Below are positions 47,754 to 57,709 of a stretch of DNA of 64,000 bases, one piece after another. The DNA lies in the NCBI RefSeq assembly GCF_027594785.1, contig NZ_CP075584.1:434001-498000 (forward strand). The letters are read 5' to 3'. The translations under genes were made by a program, and so were the position numbers. The notes beneath the pieces were generated by a model. The model was given only the letters and a program-made list of their open reading frames with translations, did not search any database and was not told the origin of the DNA. Each line of letters begins with the position of its first letter. The stretch's first letter is position 1. Source of the stretch: Cryobacterium breve. Its GTDB lineage: Bacteria > Actinomycetota > Actinomycetes > Actinomycetales > Microbacteriaceae.

Positions 47754-48404
47754 ATGAAGACCTGGGATACCCTGCGGGTGCGTCGCTCGAGCACCCGCCT
47801 GATCGTTATGGCCGTGATCGGCGTGGCCGCCGCATTCGTGGCGTCGATCTGGGGCGACTGGGTGCTCACCCCGATCGTGGGCTGGGCGGCAGCGTGCGTC
47901 ACGTTCATCGGCTGGGTCTGGATCGTGATCGCGCCGATGGACGCCGCGACGACCGCGACCCACGCGACCAGGGAGGACCCGTCCCGGGGCGTGTCAGACC
48001 TGCTCGTGCTCCTGATCAGTCTCGCGAGCCTCGGCGCCCTCGGCCTCCTCCTCATCGAGACGCATTCCACGACGGGGGCGGCTCAGGTCGTGCTCGCCCT
48101 GGTGTCCGTGCTGAGCGTCGTCCTGTCCTGGACGCTGCTGCACACCTTGTTCACGCTCCGCTACGCCCGGCTCTACTACGAGGGAGCGGATGGCGGGATC
48201 GAGTTCAACCAGACCGAACCGCCGAGCTACGGGGATTTCGCCTACCTGGCATTCACCCTCGGCATGACCTTCCAGGTGTCTGACACGAACCTGAAGACGC
48301 ACATCATCCGGATGACGGCGCTCCGCCACGGACTGCTGTCCTACCTTTTCGGATCGGTCATCCTCGCGACGATGATCAATCTCGTCGCCGGGCTGCTGCA
48401 CTGA
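47754..48404 (+). CDS. DUF1345 membrane protein
   Basis: 216 residues, five membrane helices. The family motif region is A-R-L-Y-Y-E-G-A-D-G-G-I-E-F-N ... Y-G-D-F-A-Y-L-A-F-T-L-G-M-T-F-Q-V-S-D-T. A transporter or stress role has been guessed for DUF1345; none is shown. ATG 47754 is in a 157-base gap divergent from the J-domain gene. Confidence 0.85.
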   Translation: MKTWDTLRVRRSSTRLIVMAVIGVAAAFVASIWGDWVLTPIVGWAAACVTFIGWVWIVIAPMDAATTATHATREDPSRGVSDLLVLLISLASLGALGLLLIETHSTTGAAQVVLALVSVLSVVLSWTLLHTLFTLRYARLYYEGADGGIEFNQTEPPSYGDFAYLAFTLGMTFQVSDTNLKTHIIRMTALRHGLLSYLFGSVILATMINLVAGLLH

Positions 48405-48441
48405 TCTGATTCGGGCCAGGTGCGAGCGCCGGGCGGGCTGC

Positions 48442-49287
48442 TCAGCCGGCGAACTCGCGCACGGGCTGGCCGGTGACCCCCGCATCCACCCGGAAGAGAG
48501 ACCCGGCGAGGGCCTCTTCGCCCTCGTCGAGGCCCTCCCGGGAGGTCGTGATGAAGAGCTCGTCGAGGTTCGGGCCGCCGAAGGTGCACGCCGTGACCCG
48601 GCTTGCGGCGACCTCGACGACGCCGTCGAGTCGGCCATCCGGCGTGTAGCGGTGCACGGCGCTTCCGCCGTACAGGGCCACCCAGACCCCGCCCTGGCTG
48701 TCCACGGTGAGGCCGTCCGGGAAGCCCGATTCCGCGGGGATCTCGGCAAAACTGCGCTGGCCGGTCAGGCCGGTCTCTGCGCTGTAGTCGAACACGGCGA
48801 CCCGGCCGGTCGCGGTGTCGTTGTAGTAGGCCAGGGAGCCGTCGGGGCTCCAGTCCAGACCGTTGGAGATGGTCAGGCCGGTCAGGACGACGTCGACCGA
48901 CCCGTCCGGATCGAGGCGGCGGAGCGAACCGGCGCCGTGCTTCTGGTCGAAAGCCATCGACCCGCAATAGAACCGGCCGTCCGGGTCGCACCCGCCCTCG
49001 TTCAGCCGGAGAAGCGGATCGCTCCAGAGGTCACCGAGCTCCGTGATCGTGCCGTGTGCGTCCTCGAGGGCGAAACCGCGCTGCAGGGCCAGGACGGCGC
49101 CGCCCGCGCGGCGCGGACGCACGGTCACGACCATGCTGCCGACGTGCCTGCGGTGCACGGTGTCGCCGTCCAGGGAGAGGATGTCTCCCGCGAACATGTC
49201 GAGCCAGCGCAGGCCGCCCCAGGACGGGGACCATACCGGACCTTCGCCGTGGAAGGCGAGAGGATCTGTGCGCTGTTCGGCCTGCAC
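48442..49287 (-). CDS. SMP-30/gluconolactonase/LRE family protein
   Basis: 281 residues, six-bladed propeller. Metal ligands: Glu in H-G-E-G-P-V-W, Asn in I-S-N-G-L-D-W-S-P-D and Asp in P-D-G-L-T-V-D. R/N substrate positions in R-L-N-E-G-G-C-D-P-D-G-R fit lactonases. It would open a sugar lactone in the cytosol. The small membrane-protein gene upstream ends nine bases before it. Confidence 0.9.
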   Translation of the reverse strand: MQAEQRTDPLAFHGEGPVWSPSWGGLRWLDMFAGDILSLDGDTVHRRHVGSMVVTVRPRRAGGAVLALQRGFALEDAHGTITELGDLWSDPLLRLNEGGCDPDGRFYCGSMAFDQKHGAGSLRRLDPDGSVDVVLTGLTISNGLDWSPDGSLAYYNDTATGRVAVFDYSAETGLTGQRSFAEIPAESGFPDGLTVDSQGGVWVALYGGSAVHRYTPDGRLDGVVEVAASRVTACTFGGPNLDELFITTSREGLDEGEEALAGSLFRVDAGVTGQPVREFAG

Positions 49288-49295
49288 GGGGCGGC

Positions 49296-49460
49296 TCAGT
49301 CGCGCAGGATCTGGACGGGAATCGCGACCGCGAGGGCCACGCAGAGGATCCCGCCGAAGAAGATCGGAAGCTGGCCCGCGGTGACGGTGAACGCGAACCC
49401 GAAGAGCCAGAGTCCGAAGACGAACACGGCCATCGCGACGATGAAGGCGACAACGTTCAT
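49296..49460 (-). CDS. Small two-helix membrane protein
   Basis: 54 residues from ATG 49460, with AAAGGA nine bases upstream. Two membrane helices (residues about 3-22 and 28-48) joined by T-A-G-Q-L-P. No named family recognised. It is upstream of, and probably co-transcribed with, the SMP-30 gene. Confidence 0.65.
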   Translation of the reverse strand: MNVVAFIVAMAVFVFGLWLFGFAFTVTAGQLPIFFGGILCVALAVAIPVQILRD

Positions 49461-49568
49461 GGGAGGGGTCCTTTCCACACCGGCCCGGCCGTTCCGCGCC
49501 ATGACGAGCGTAGCCGTTCGGACGACCGGTGCGTTGAGCAGGTCAGGCGACCGGTTCGGGCACCAGGT

Positions 49569-50268
49569 TCAGGCGACCGGTTCGATGAGTTCGGGACCGT
49601 CGCCGGTGAGCGGCGCGACCTCGTAGAAGGTGAGTCCCTCCACCGACTCCGCAGAGGCGCCGACGGCCGCATCCACGAACTCCTGGTCGCCGACGGTGTG
49701 CGGGTCGAGCCACTGGTCCCAGGTCTCCTCCGGCAGCACGACGGGCATCCGCTCGTGCAGGCCCCCTGAGACGGCCGCTCGCCTCCTGGGTGAGGATCGT
49801 GGCGCTGAGCACCCAGCGCGCCGGGTCGTCTTCCGCGAGGGCGGGGTTGCGCCACCACGCGTAGAGACCGGCGAGGGCCAGGGGCAGCCCATCGTCCGAA
49901 TGAACGAAGTACGGGGTCTTGACCGCGCCCTCGGTGTGCCATTCGTAGTACCCGGTGGCCGGCACGAGGGCACGGCGTGACGCGAGCGACGGCTGGAAAG
50001 TGGCCTTCTCCCCCACGGTCTCCGACCGGGCGTTGAACGTCGGGAAGGTCGACACGAGCGCCGACGCGAACGAGGGCACGAGCGACCAGCGGGCCGACTC
50101 GAGCCTGCGCACGACGGCTCCCGATTTCGCAGACTCGAGAACGATCGGAATCCGCTCGGTCGGCTTGATATTCCACGACGGTTCGGGGAGGTTCTCGCCC
50201 TCATGCTCGACGTCGAACATCGCGGCGAGGTCCGGCGCCGTGTCCGTGATAATGAATCGACCACACAT
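49569..50268 (-). CDS. SOS response-associated peptidase (SRAP/YedK/HMCES), frameshifted
   Basis: 232 residues after correction. It has the catalytic Cys2 in M-C-G-R-F, then F-N-A-R-S-E-T-V, the E of G-Y-Y-E-W and the H of L-H-E-R-M-P-V-V-L. SRAP proteins crosslink abasic sites in single-stranded DNA and protect them. One extra base in 49760-49766 (GGCCCCC) breaks the frame before L-H-E-R-M-P. It is divergent from the mutasome operon across a LexA-type box, so co-induction by DNA damage is likely. Confidence 0.9.
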
Positions 50269-50343
50269 GGTCTCAGGCTAGCGCGGCCCACCGACACCCC
50301 GGTTCCCGGGCGTCGGCGGGGCCCCAGCGCGCCGCGGCCCCTC

Positions 50344-50378
50344 TTGACTTAATCGAATGTCTGTTCGAATATGGTGGG
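50344..50378 (+). promoter_or_regulatory. SOS (LexA) box and promoter of the mutasome operon
   Basis: TCGAAT-GTCT-GTTCGA at 50353-50368 matches the actinobacterial LexA box TCGAAC-N4-GTTCGA at 11 of 12 fixed bases. It lies between TTGACT (-35, 50344-50349) and GAATAT (-10, 50367-50372), 17 bases apart, so LexA would block the polymerase. Transcription would begin about 50379, at the GTG of imuA', implying a leaderless mRNA. The same box may serve the SRAP gene. Confidence 0.85.
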
Positions 50379-51089
50379 GTGTCCAGTCTTCCCGTCCCCC
50401 GCAGCGGACCCGGACCGCGAGAACTCGCGGCCGGGCTTCAATCGCGCATCCGCGGGATGGAATCCACTCGTCGGGGGCTCGAAACCCGTCCGGCCGCTGC
50501 GGGATTCTCTGGCCTTCTGCCGGGCGGCGCGCTCAAGCCTGGTTCGGTCTACACCGTCGACGGCTCCGTGTCCCTCGTGCTCGCCCTGCTCGCCGGGCCG
50601 TCCCTGGCCGGGTCCTGGTGCGGCGTCATCGGACTGCCGGACCTCGGCCCCGAAGCGGCGGCGAGCCTCGGAATCGACCTCGCCCGGCTCGTCCTGGTTC
50701 CCACGCCGGGCGACCAGTGGCTCACCGTCACCGCGGCGCTCGCCGACGTGCTCCCCGTCGTCGCCGTGCGGCCGACCCGGCGGGTCTCGGAGACCGAAGC
50801 CTCGCGTCTGGGTGCCCGGCTCCGGCAGCGCGGCTGCACACTCCTCGTCGCCGGCGACTGGCCGCTCGCGGAGGCGAGGCTCGCCCTGCGCACGAACACC
50901 TGGAGCGGGCTCGGCTTCGGACACGGCCACCTCACCGGGCGAGAGGTCCTCGTCGCCGCCTCCGTGCGCTCCGGCCCTTCCCGCACCGCACGGATGTCGC
51001 TGGGAGGCCGGCCGCCGGATGCTCCGGGAGCGCAGACAGCCGACCTCGACCTGACTCTCTCCGCACAGCGATCCAGCGAGGCGGTGTGA
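50379..51089 (+). CDS. imuA': ImuA' (RecA-like mutasome accessory protein)
   Basis: 236 residues from GTG 50379. RecA/SulA-like core with L-P-G-G-A-L-K-P-G-S-V-Y and L-V-L-A-L-L-A-G-P, but no perfect Walker A. In mycobacteria ImuA' joins ImuB and DnaE2 in error-prone translesion synthesis. The start coincides with the predicted transcription start, and ImuB overlaps by GTGA. LexA control is visible upstream. Confidence 0.9.
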   Translation: MSSLPVPRSGPGPRELAAGLQSRIRGMESTRRGLETRPAAAGFSGLLPGGALKPGSVYTVDGSVSLVLALLAGPSLAGSWCGVIGLPDLGPEAAASLGIDLARLVLVPTPGDQWLTVTAALADVLPVVAVRPTRRVSETEASRLGARLRQRGCTLLVAGDWPLAEARLALRTNTWSGLGFGHGHLTGREVLVAASVRSGPSRTARMSLGGRPPDAPGAQTADLDLTLSAQRSSEAV

Positions 51090-52723
51090 CCGCGCTCGCC
51101 GACCCGACGATCGGGCGCCGGTCGGGTCCCGATCGCACCCTGGTGCTCTGGTGCCCTGACTGGCCCGTCACGGCAGCGCGGGTACGCGCCGGCCTCGCGG
51201 CGGATGCCGCGCTCGCGCTCGTCGACCGCGGAATCGTCTTCGCGTGTTCGCCCGTGGCGCGGGAGGCAGGGGTGCGGCGAGGACTCGCCGCACGCGAGGC
51301 CCAGTTCCGCTGCCCCGACCTCGTCGTGCTCGGCTACGACCGCGTGCTCGACGATCGGGCGTTCGAGCCCGTCATCGAGCGCCTCGAGGACACGACCCCC
51401 GGCGTGCAGGTACTCCGGCCTGGACTCTGCGCCGTCCGCTCCCGCGGACCCGCGCGGTTCTACGGCAGCGAAGAGGCGGCCGCGGCGGCACTCATCGCGT
51501 GTGTCACGGGTCTGGGGATCACCGGCGCGAGGGTCGGCATCGCCGATGGGACCTTCGCCGCAGAACAGGTGGCCAGGGAGGCCGGTTCAGCCCCCGTCAG
51601 GGTCGTCCCCTCCGGCGACTCAGCGGCATTCCTCGCCGTCCGCCCGGTCACGACGCTCGTCGAGACCGGGCTCATCGACAGGGAACTCGCGACCCTGCTC
51701 CGGCGCCTGGGCGTGCACACCCTGGGCGATTTCGCGGCGCTCCCCGACGACAGGGTCCGGCACCGGTTCGGGGCAGCAGCAGCCCGCGCCCACCGGATCG
51801 CCGGGGCGACGGACGACGGCCGCGTCGTGCCGCGTGTCCCGCCGCGCCACCGCGAGGTGGCCTTCGACTGGGAGCCTCCGCTCGACCGGGTCGACCAGGT
51901 CACCTTCGCCATCCGGGCGGGACTCGATGACTTCGTCAGCGCCCTCGCCGCCTCACGCCTCGTCTGCACCGAAGTCACGATCGAGGTATGCACGGAGGCC
52001 CTGGCCGGAGCGGGAGGCGTGCACACGCGTTCGTGGCGGCATCCGCGCTGGTTCACCGGCGCCGACATCGCGGACCGGGTGCGCTGGCAACTGCAGGGCG
52101 CCGGCCCGGGCACGAGCGAACTCGACGCCGCCATCACCCGGGTGCGCATCATCCCCGAGCGGGTGGACTCGACCGCGGATCACGAGCAGGGACTCTGGGA
52201 CTCCGGGCCCGACGAGAGGATCCACCACGCGCTCACCAGGGTCCAGGGCCTGCTCGGCCACGACGGGGTGCTCACCGCGGTCAACGGCGGCGGCCGGCTG
52301 CTCAGGGACCGTCGGGTGCTCGTGCCGTGGGGGGATGCGGCGCCCGCCGCCCGAGTCCAGCCCGCCTCGGCGCGCGAACGCACCGAATCGGCGCCCTGGC
52401 CGGGCAGCCTGCCCGGGCTCTCCCCCGCCACCGTCTTCGCCGACCCGCCCCGGGTCCTGCTCGTCGCGCCGGACGGCGCCGCCGTCGGAGTCGACGACCG
52501 CGGCGTGCTCTCCGGCGCCCCGGCCTCCTTCTCGCCCACCCTTCGGCCGGAAGGCCTCGGCCCGGTCACGGCCTGGGCCGGTCCGTGGCCTCTCGTCGAG
52601 CACTGGTGGGATCCCGTCCGGACGAACCACTGCCAGCGCCTTCAGCTCGTGGACGGATCGGGCACGGCCTGGCTGCTCCTGCTCGACGCCGCCGGCTGGG
52701 TCGCCGAGGCGCGCTATGACTGA
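51086..52723 (+). CDS. imuB: ImuB (inactive Y-family polymerase adaptor)
   Basis: 545 residues from GTG 51086. It has the Y-family fold starting T-L-V-L-W-C-P-D-W-P-V-T-A, where active polymerases have D-x-D; the metal-binding acids are absent, as in known ImuB, which acts as a scaffold. It is thought to link DnaE2 and ImuA' to the beta clamp. C-terminal ~150 residues are Ala/Pro/Arg-rich. The dnaE2 start follows 60 bases downstream. Confidence 0.92.
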   Translation: MTALADPTIGRRSGPDRTLVLWCPDWPVTAARVRAGLAADAALALVDRGIVFACSPVAREAGVRRGLAAREAQFRCPDLVVLGYDRVLDDRAFEPVIERLEDTTPGVQVLRPGLCAVRSRGPARFYGSEEAAAAALIACVTGLGITGARVGIADGTFAAEQVAREAGSAPVRVVPSGDSAAFLAVRPVTTLVETGLIDRELATLLRRLGVHTLGDFAALPDDRVRHRFGAAAARAHRIAGATDDGRVVPRVPPRHREVAFDWEPPLDRVDQVTFAIRAGLDDFVSALAASRLVCTEVTIEVCTEALAGAGGVHTRSWRHPRWFTGADIADRVRWQLQGAGPGTSELDAAITRVRIIPERVDSTADHEQGLWDSGPDERIHHALTRVQGLLGHDGVLTAVNGGGRLLRDRRVLVPWGDAAPAARVQPASARERTESAPWPGSLPGLSPATVFADPPRVLLVAPDGAAVGVDDRGVLSGAPASFSPTLRPEGLGPVTAWAGPWPLVEHWWDPVRTNHCQRLQLVDGSGTAWLLLLDAAGWVAEARYD

Positions 52724-52783
52724 AGACCGTATGGCCGGGACGCGTCTTACCGAAGACCGTGTCAGTGAGAAGGGTGCTTACTG

Positions 52784-55700
52784 ATGGGCTGGAGCAATCC
52801 CCCGATCCCGTGGTCGGACCTCGAGCGCGCCCTCTCCGATCAGCGCAGACCCGGCGGCCCGCCGCCGGGAGCCGACGGCGGCGACAGCCCGGCCTGGTCA
52901 GGAAAGCGCATGCCGTACCGTCCGGCCGCACCAACGGCCCCGGTCGGCTCTCCCGCCGCTGGTGCTGTCGTGCCGTACGCGGAACTGCACGCCCACTCCA
53001 ACTTCAGCTTCCTCGACGGGTCGAGCTCCCCGGAGGCCCTTCTCGAGGAGGCCGCGAGACTCGGGCTCTCCGCCCTGGCCCTGGCCGACCACGACGGACT
53101 CTATGGCGCCGTGCGCCTTGCCGAGACGGCCGAGAGCTTCCCCGGCGTGGCCACGATCTTCGGCGCCGAACTCTCTCTCGGCCTCACCGAGCCGCAGAAC
53201 GGCAGTGCGGACCCGGCAGGCACCCACCTGCTCGTGCTCGCCCGCGGCCAGGCCGGCTACCACCGCCTCGCCGCCGCACTCACGAGCGCCCATCTCGCGG
53301 GAGGCGAGAAGGGCAGGCCGCTCTACGACACCGAGGAACTCGCCGCCCAGGGCGACGGGACCTGGGCCGTCCTGACCGGATGCCGCAAGGGCGCCGTGCG
53401 CAGGGCTCTCGCAACCGGGGGGCCCACTGCCGCGGCTCGGGAACTGGCCGGACTCATTCGTCTCTTCGGAAGGGACAACGTCTTCGTGGAACTGTACGAC
53501 CACGGCTACCCGGCGGACAGCGCCGCGAACGACGTCCTCGCCGGCCTCGCCGCAGAAACGGGCGTGCCGGTGCTCGCCACGAACGCCGTGCACTACGCCA
53601 CCCCGGAGGGCTCCCGGCTCTCCGCCGCCCTCGCGGCCGTGCGCGCCCGGCGCAGCCTCGACCAGATGGACGGCTGGCTCCCGGGCTCCGACGGGGCCCA
53701 CCTGCGCAGCGGCGCGGAAATGGCCGCTCGTTTCGCGCGCTACCCCGGCGCGGTCGCGAACACCGTACCGCTCGCGACCGAGCTGGCATTCTCACTGCGC
53801 CGGGCGCGCCCCCGCCTGCCCCGCCAGGATGTCCCCGCCGGACACACGCCAATGACGTGGCTGCGGTCCCTCGTCACGGACGGCGTCGCCGAGAAATACC
53901 CGGGCGCTGCTCCGTCGGTGCTCGAACGCATCGAGAAGGAACTCGCGGTCATCGAGGCCAAGGACTTCCCCGGATACTTCCTGATCGTGCACGACATCGT
54001 CCGGTTCGCGCGCAGTCGCGGCATCCTCTGCCAGGGCCGCGGCTCTGCGGCCAACTCCGCCGTCTGCTTCGTGCTCGGCATCACCGCCGTCGACTCGATC
54101 TTCTACCGGCTCCCGTTCGAACGGTTCCTGTCGAGCCTCCGCGACGAGGAACCGGACATCGACGTCGACTTCGACTCCGACCGGCGCGAAGAGGTCATCC
54201 AGTACGTCTACGGCCGCTACGGCAGGCTCAACGCCGCCCAGGTCGCGAACGTGATCACCTACCGGCCCAAGATCGCTGTGCGCGACATGTCCAAGGCGCT
54301 CGGCTTCAGCACCGGCCAGCAGGATGCCTGGTCGAAGCAGATCGAGCGTTGGGGAGAATCGGCCTCGAGCCCGGAGCACGACATCCCCCCGCTCGTGACC
54401 GACCTCGCCGAGCAGGCTCCTCGGGGCGCCCAGACACCTCGGCATCCACTCGGGTGGAATGGTCCTCACCGACCGCCCCGTCGGAGAGGTCTGCCCGATC
54501 GAACCGGCCAGGATGGACAACCGGACGGTCCTGCAGTGGGACAAGGATGACTGCGCCTGGATGGGCCTCGTGAAGTTCGACCTGCTCGGACTCGGGATGC
54601 TCGCGGCCATCCAGTACACCTTCGACCTCACCGCAGAACACCTCGGCGAGACCTGGACCCTCGCGACCATCCCGAAGGAGGAAGCCGGCGTCTACGACCA
54701 GCTCAGCCGGGCGGACTCCGTCGGAGTCTTCCAAGTCGAAAGCCGTGCCCAGATGGGCACCCTGCCCCGCCTGCAGCCGCGCCGGTTCTACGACCTCGTC
54801 GTCGAGATCGCCCTGATCCGGCCGGGGCCCATCCAGGGCGGCGCCGTGCATCCGTACATCCGGCGCAAGCTCGGGCAGGAGCCGGTGACCTACCTGCACC
54901 CGAAACTCGAGCCTGTGCTCGAACGCACCCTCGGCATCCCGCTGTTCCAGGAGCAGCTCATGCAGATGGCCATGGCCGTCGGCGGGTGCTCCGGCGAGGA
55001 CGCCGACCTGCTTCGCCGCGCGATGGGGTCCAAGCGCGGCATCGAGAAGATCTCCACCCTCCGCGACCGTCTCTACGCCGGGATGGCGTCGAACGGGATC
55101 ACCGGGGACGTCGCAGACACGATCTACGCCAAGATCGAGGCCTTCGCCAACTTCGGCTTCGCCGAGAGTCATTCGATCAGCTTCGCCCTGCTCGTGTACG
55201 CGAGCGCCTGGCTGCGCCTGCACTATCCGGGCGCCTTCCTGGCGGCCCTCCTCCGCGCCCAACCGATGGGCTTCTATTCTCCGCAGTCCCTCGTCGCGGA
55301 CGCGCGCCGCCACGGCGTCACCGTGCTCCGCCCGGACATCCTCCGTTCGGGCGCCGAGGCCGGCCTCGAGGCCTGCGTCGCAGCCGCCGCCGTTCCCCCG
55401 GCAGTCCCACGAACGGCTCGCGGTGCCGCGTGCCTGTACCCCGAGCAGCCGCCGGTGCCGCTCTTCGACCGCCTGGTTCCTCCGGACTGGGCCGATCACC
55501 GCAGGGACGGCGCCTTCGCCGTCCGCCTCGGCCTCGCCGAGGTATCCGGCATCGGCCGTGACCTCGCCCGCCGCATCGTCTCCGAGCGCGACCGGGGCGG
55601 GCCGTACCTGTCGATGGCGGATGCCGCGGGCCGGGTCGGGCTGAACACGGAGCAGGCTCGAAGCGCTCGCCGCCGCCGGCGCCTTCTCCGGCCTGGGGCT

Positions 55701-56220
55701 CGAACCGCGGACCGCGCTGTGGACGGCCGGAGAGGCGGCTACCGAGCGACCCCAGCACCTCAGCGGTACAGCGGTCACCGTGCAGCCGCCGCTGCTCGAT
55801 CTTCTCAGCCCGGTCGAGCAGGTCGTCTACGACCTCTGGGCGACCGGCATCTCCCCGGACGACCATCCGATCAGTCACGCGCGCGCGGGCCTGGCCGCAC
55901 GCGGCGCCGTGCCGATCGACCGGCTGCCCACCGTCGAGTCCGGACGCCGGATCCAGGTCGGTGGCGTCGTGACGCACCGGCAGCGACCGGCGACCGCCGG
56001 TGGGGTGACCTTCCTCAATATCGAGGATGAGACCGGGACCCTCAACGTCATCGCCGGAATCGGCGTCTGGAACCGGTACCGTCGGATCGCACGGGAATCG
56101 CCCGCCCTCGTGGTGCGCGGCATCCTGGAGCGCTCCCCGGAGGGAGTCACGAACCTCCTCGCCGACAAGTTCGACACCCTCACCCTCGTCGCACCGACGA
56201 CCTCCCGGGACTTCCGCTGA
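52784..56220 (+). CDS. dnaE2: Error-prone DNA polymerase DnaE2, two frameshifts here
   Basis: 1144 residues after correction. PHP domain (Y-A-E-L-H-A-H-S-N-F-S-F-L), the palm with P-D-I-D-V-D-F-D-S-D and Q-G-R-G-S-A-A-N-S, then F-A-N-F-G-F-A-E-S-H, a helix-hairpin-helix and an OB-fold (residues about 1030-1140) ending S-R-D-F-R. It is the SOS mutagenic replicase. Breaks at 54415-54416 and 55655-55656 are both CAGGCTC for CAGCTC. Correction gives L-A-E-Q-L-L-G-A-P-R-H-L and N-T-E-Q-L-E-A-L-A-A-A. Third gene of the LexA operon. Confidence 0.93.
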
Positions 56221-56265
56221 GGACCCGCGCATCGCCGGCTGATCTCTTCGGCTAACGTCGAACGG

Positions 56266-57101
56266 GTGAATGAGGACCGATACGGACAGGACGCCCTGAG
56301 ACCGGGCTGGCGCGACGTGGGACGGAAGGTCGTCCCGACCCAGGAGGCCGTCCGCGACCTCGTCGTCGAAGAGGTCGCGACCGGGTTCTGCGGTGCGATC
56401 GTACGCCTCGAGAAGCAGATCGTGACCCTCGAGGACCGCCACGGCGCCCTCCGGCTCTTTCCCCTCGGCTCCGCCTTCCTGATCGACGGGGAGCCCGTGC
56501 GGCTCGTCGTCCCGGCCAGGGCGCCCCAGCAGCGCGCCCGGACGGCCTCCGGTTCCCTCGCTGTGGCTTCGTCACCCGCGCGGGTCGCCCGCGGCAGCCG
56601 GATCTTCGTCGAGGGCAGGCACGATGCCGAGCTCGTCGAGAAGGTCTGGGGGCCGACCTGCGGATCGAGGGCGTCGTCGTCGAATACCTCGAGGGCGTCG
56701 ACAACCTCGAGGAGCTCCTCGCCGAATTCAAGCCGGGATCCGGACGTAAGGTCGGCGTGCTCGTCGACCACCTCGTGCGGGGGTCCAAAGAGAGCCGCAT
56801 CGCCGAGAGCGTCTCTCGGGGGCCGCACGGTCGGAGCGTGCTCGTCGTCGGACATCCGTACGTCGACGTCTGGCAGGCCGTGAAACCGGAGCGGCTCGGC
56901 ATGACGGGCTGGCCGACGATCCCCCGGTCGGTGGAGTGGAAACACGGGATCTGCCAGCACCTGGGCTGGCCGCACGAAGACCAGGCCGACATCGCCAGGG
57001 CCTGGCAACGCATCCTGGGCCGGGTGCGGTCGTATGCCGACCTCGAGGCCGCCTTCCTCGGCAGGGTCGAACAACTCATCGACTTCGTCACCGTTGATTG
57101 A
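56266..57101 (+). CDS. DUF3097 protein, TOPRIM-like, frameshifted
   Basis: 278 residues after correction, from GTG 56266, 45 bases past dnaE2. An N-terminal region (V-V-E-E-V-A-T-G-F-C-G-A-I-V) precedes a TOPRIM-like half with I-F-V-E-G-R-H-D-A-E-L-V-E-K-V-W-G and K-V-G-V-L-V-D-H-L-V. The E-G-x-x-D and the later Asp resemble the metal site of OLD/primase folds, although the usual D-x-D is D-H. G5 at 56648-56652 needs one more G, giving V-W-G-A-D-L-R-I-E-G. Function unknown; operon position suggests DNA repair. Confidence 0.85.
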
Positions 57102-57183
57102 CAGTTCGACTGGATACTGCCCCTGTTCGAGCGAAATATTCATAAAACGTAACGGTTATGACTCGAATTCGCCCCGATTCGGC

Positions 57184-57357
57184 TTCTTACCGAGCGAAGT
57201 GGTCTAGTCTTGTCCCAGTAGTTGTAGTGCTTGCACGTCTTAAAACGCACGGACTTCGGTCCATGCGGCGTATTCCTTTCGGAAGCGGACGACGAATACC
57301 GCGACGAACGGCCCCGACAGTCGGGGTCGGTCTAACACTCCTGGAGGAGTTTCAAAA
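57184..57357 (+). promoter_or_regulatory. Promoter and structured leader of cspA
   Basis: A -10-like TAGTCT lies at 57205-57210 with a weak TTCTTA -35 at 57184-57189. About 140 bases of leader follow, with hairpins GGAC-TTCG-GTCC (57251-57262) and CCCCGA-CAG-TCGGGG (57312-57326). GGAGGAG at 57343-57349 is the ribosome site. Long structured leaders are common for cold-shock genes and let mRNA folding sense cold. Confidence 0.55.
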
Positions 57358-57561
57358 ATGGCAACAGGTACCGTGAAATGGTTCAACGCTGAAAAGGGCT
57401 TCGGATTCATTGCTCCCGACGACGGAAGCGCCGACGTGTTCGCGCACTACTCCGCGATCGCTTCCAATGGCTACAAGTCCCTCGACGAGAACCAGAAGGT
57501 CGAGTTCGAGGTAACCCAGGGCCCCAAGGGTCCCCAGGCCGAGAACATCCGCGCCCTCTGA
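57358..57561 (+). CDS. cspA: Cold-shock protein CspA family
   Basis: 67 residues, one OB-fold. RNP1 is K-G-F-G-F-I and RNP2 is V-F-A-H-Y. It binds single-stranded RNA/DNA as an RNA chaperone, in cold or general growth. Adjacent terminator and own promoter make it monocistronic. Confidence 0.97.
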   Translation: MATGTVKWFNAEKGFGFIAPDDGSADVFAHYSAIASNGYKSLDENQKVEFEVTQGPKGPQAENIRAL

Positions 57562-57632
57562 TTCTGCTCAGTGCTGAATCAGCACACTGCTTGAACTGCG
57601 ACTGACCCAGTCACTCGCCCAGAGAGCTCCAG

Positions 57633-57667
57633 TAATGCCCCCGCTTCGGCGGGGGCATTACTTCGTT
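57633..57667 (+). terminator. Terminator of cspA
   Basis: TAATGCCCCCGC and GCGGGGGCATTA form a perfect 12-base stem with a TTCG loop, followed by CTTCGTT. Confidence 0.9.
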
Positions 57668-57709
57668 AAGCCCTGAAGCAGTTCTAAGAACTGAAGCGGT
57701 GCCGGCGCA

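Noticed and set aside
52724-52783. PafBC (RecA-independent) promoter motif before dnaE2, TGTCAGTG followed by TTACTG
   Set aside because: The spacing to the -10-like element is wrong, and the LexA promoter upstream of imuA' suffices for the operon.
57158-57376. 72-codon open frame in the cspA leader
   Set aside because: It overlaps the cspA ribosome site and start, has no ribosome site of its own and no protein-like features.
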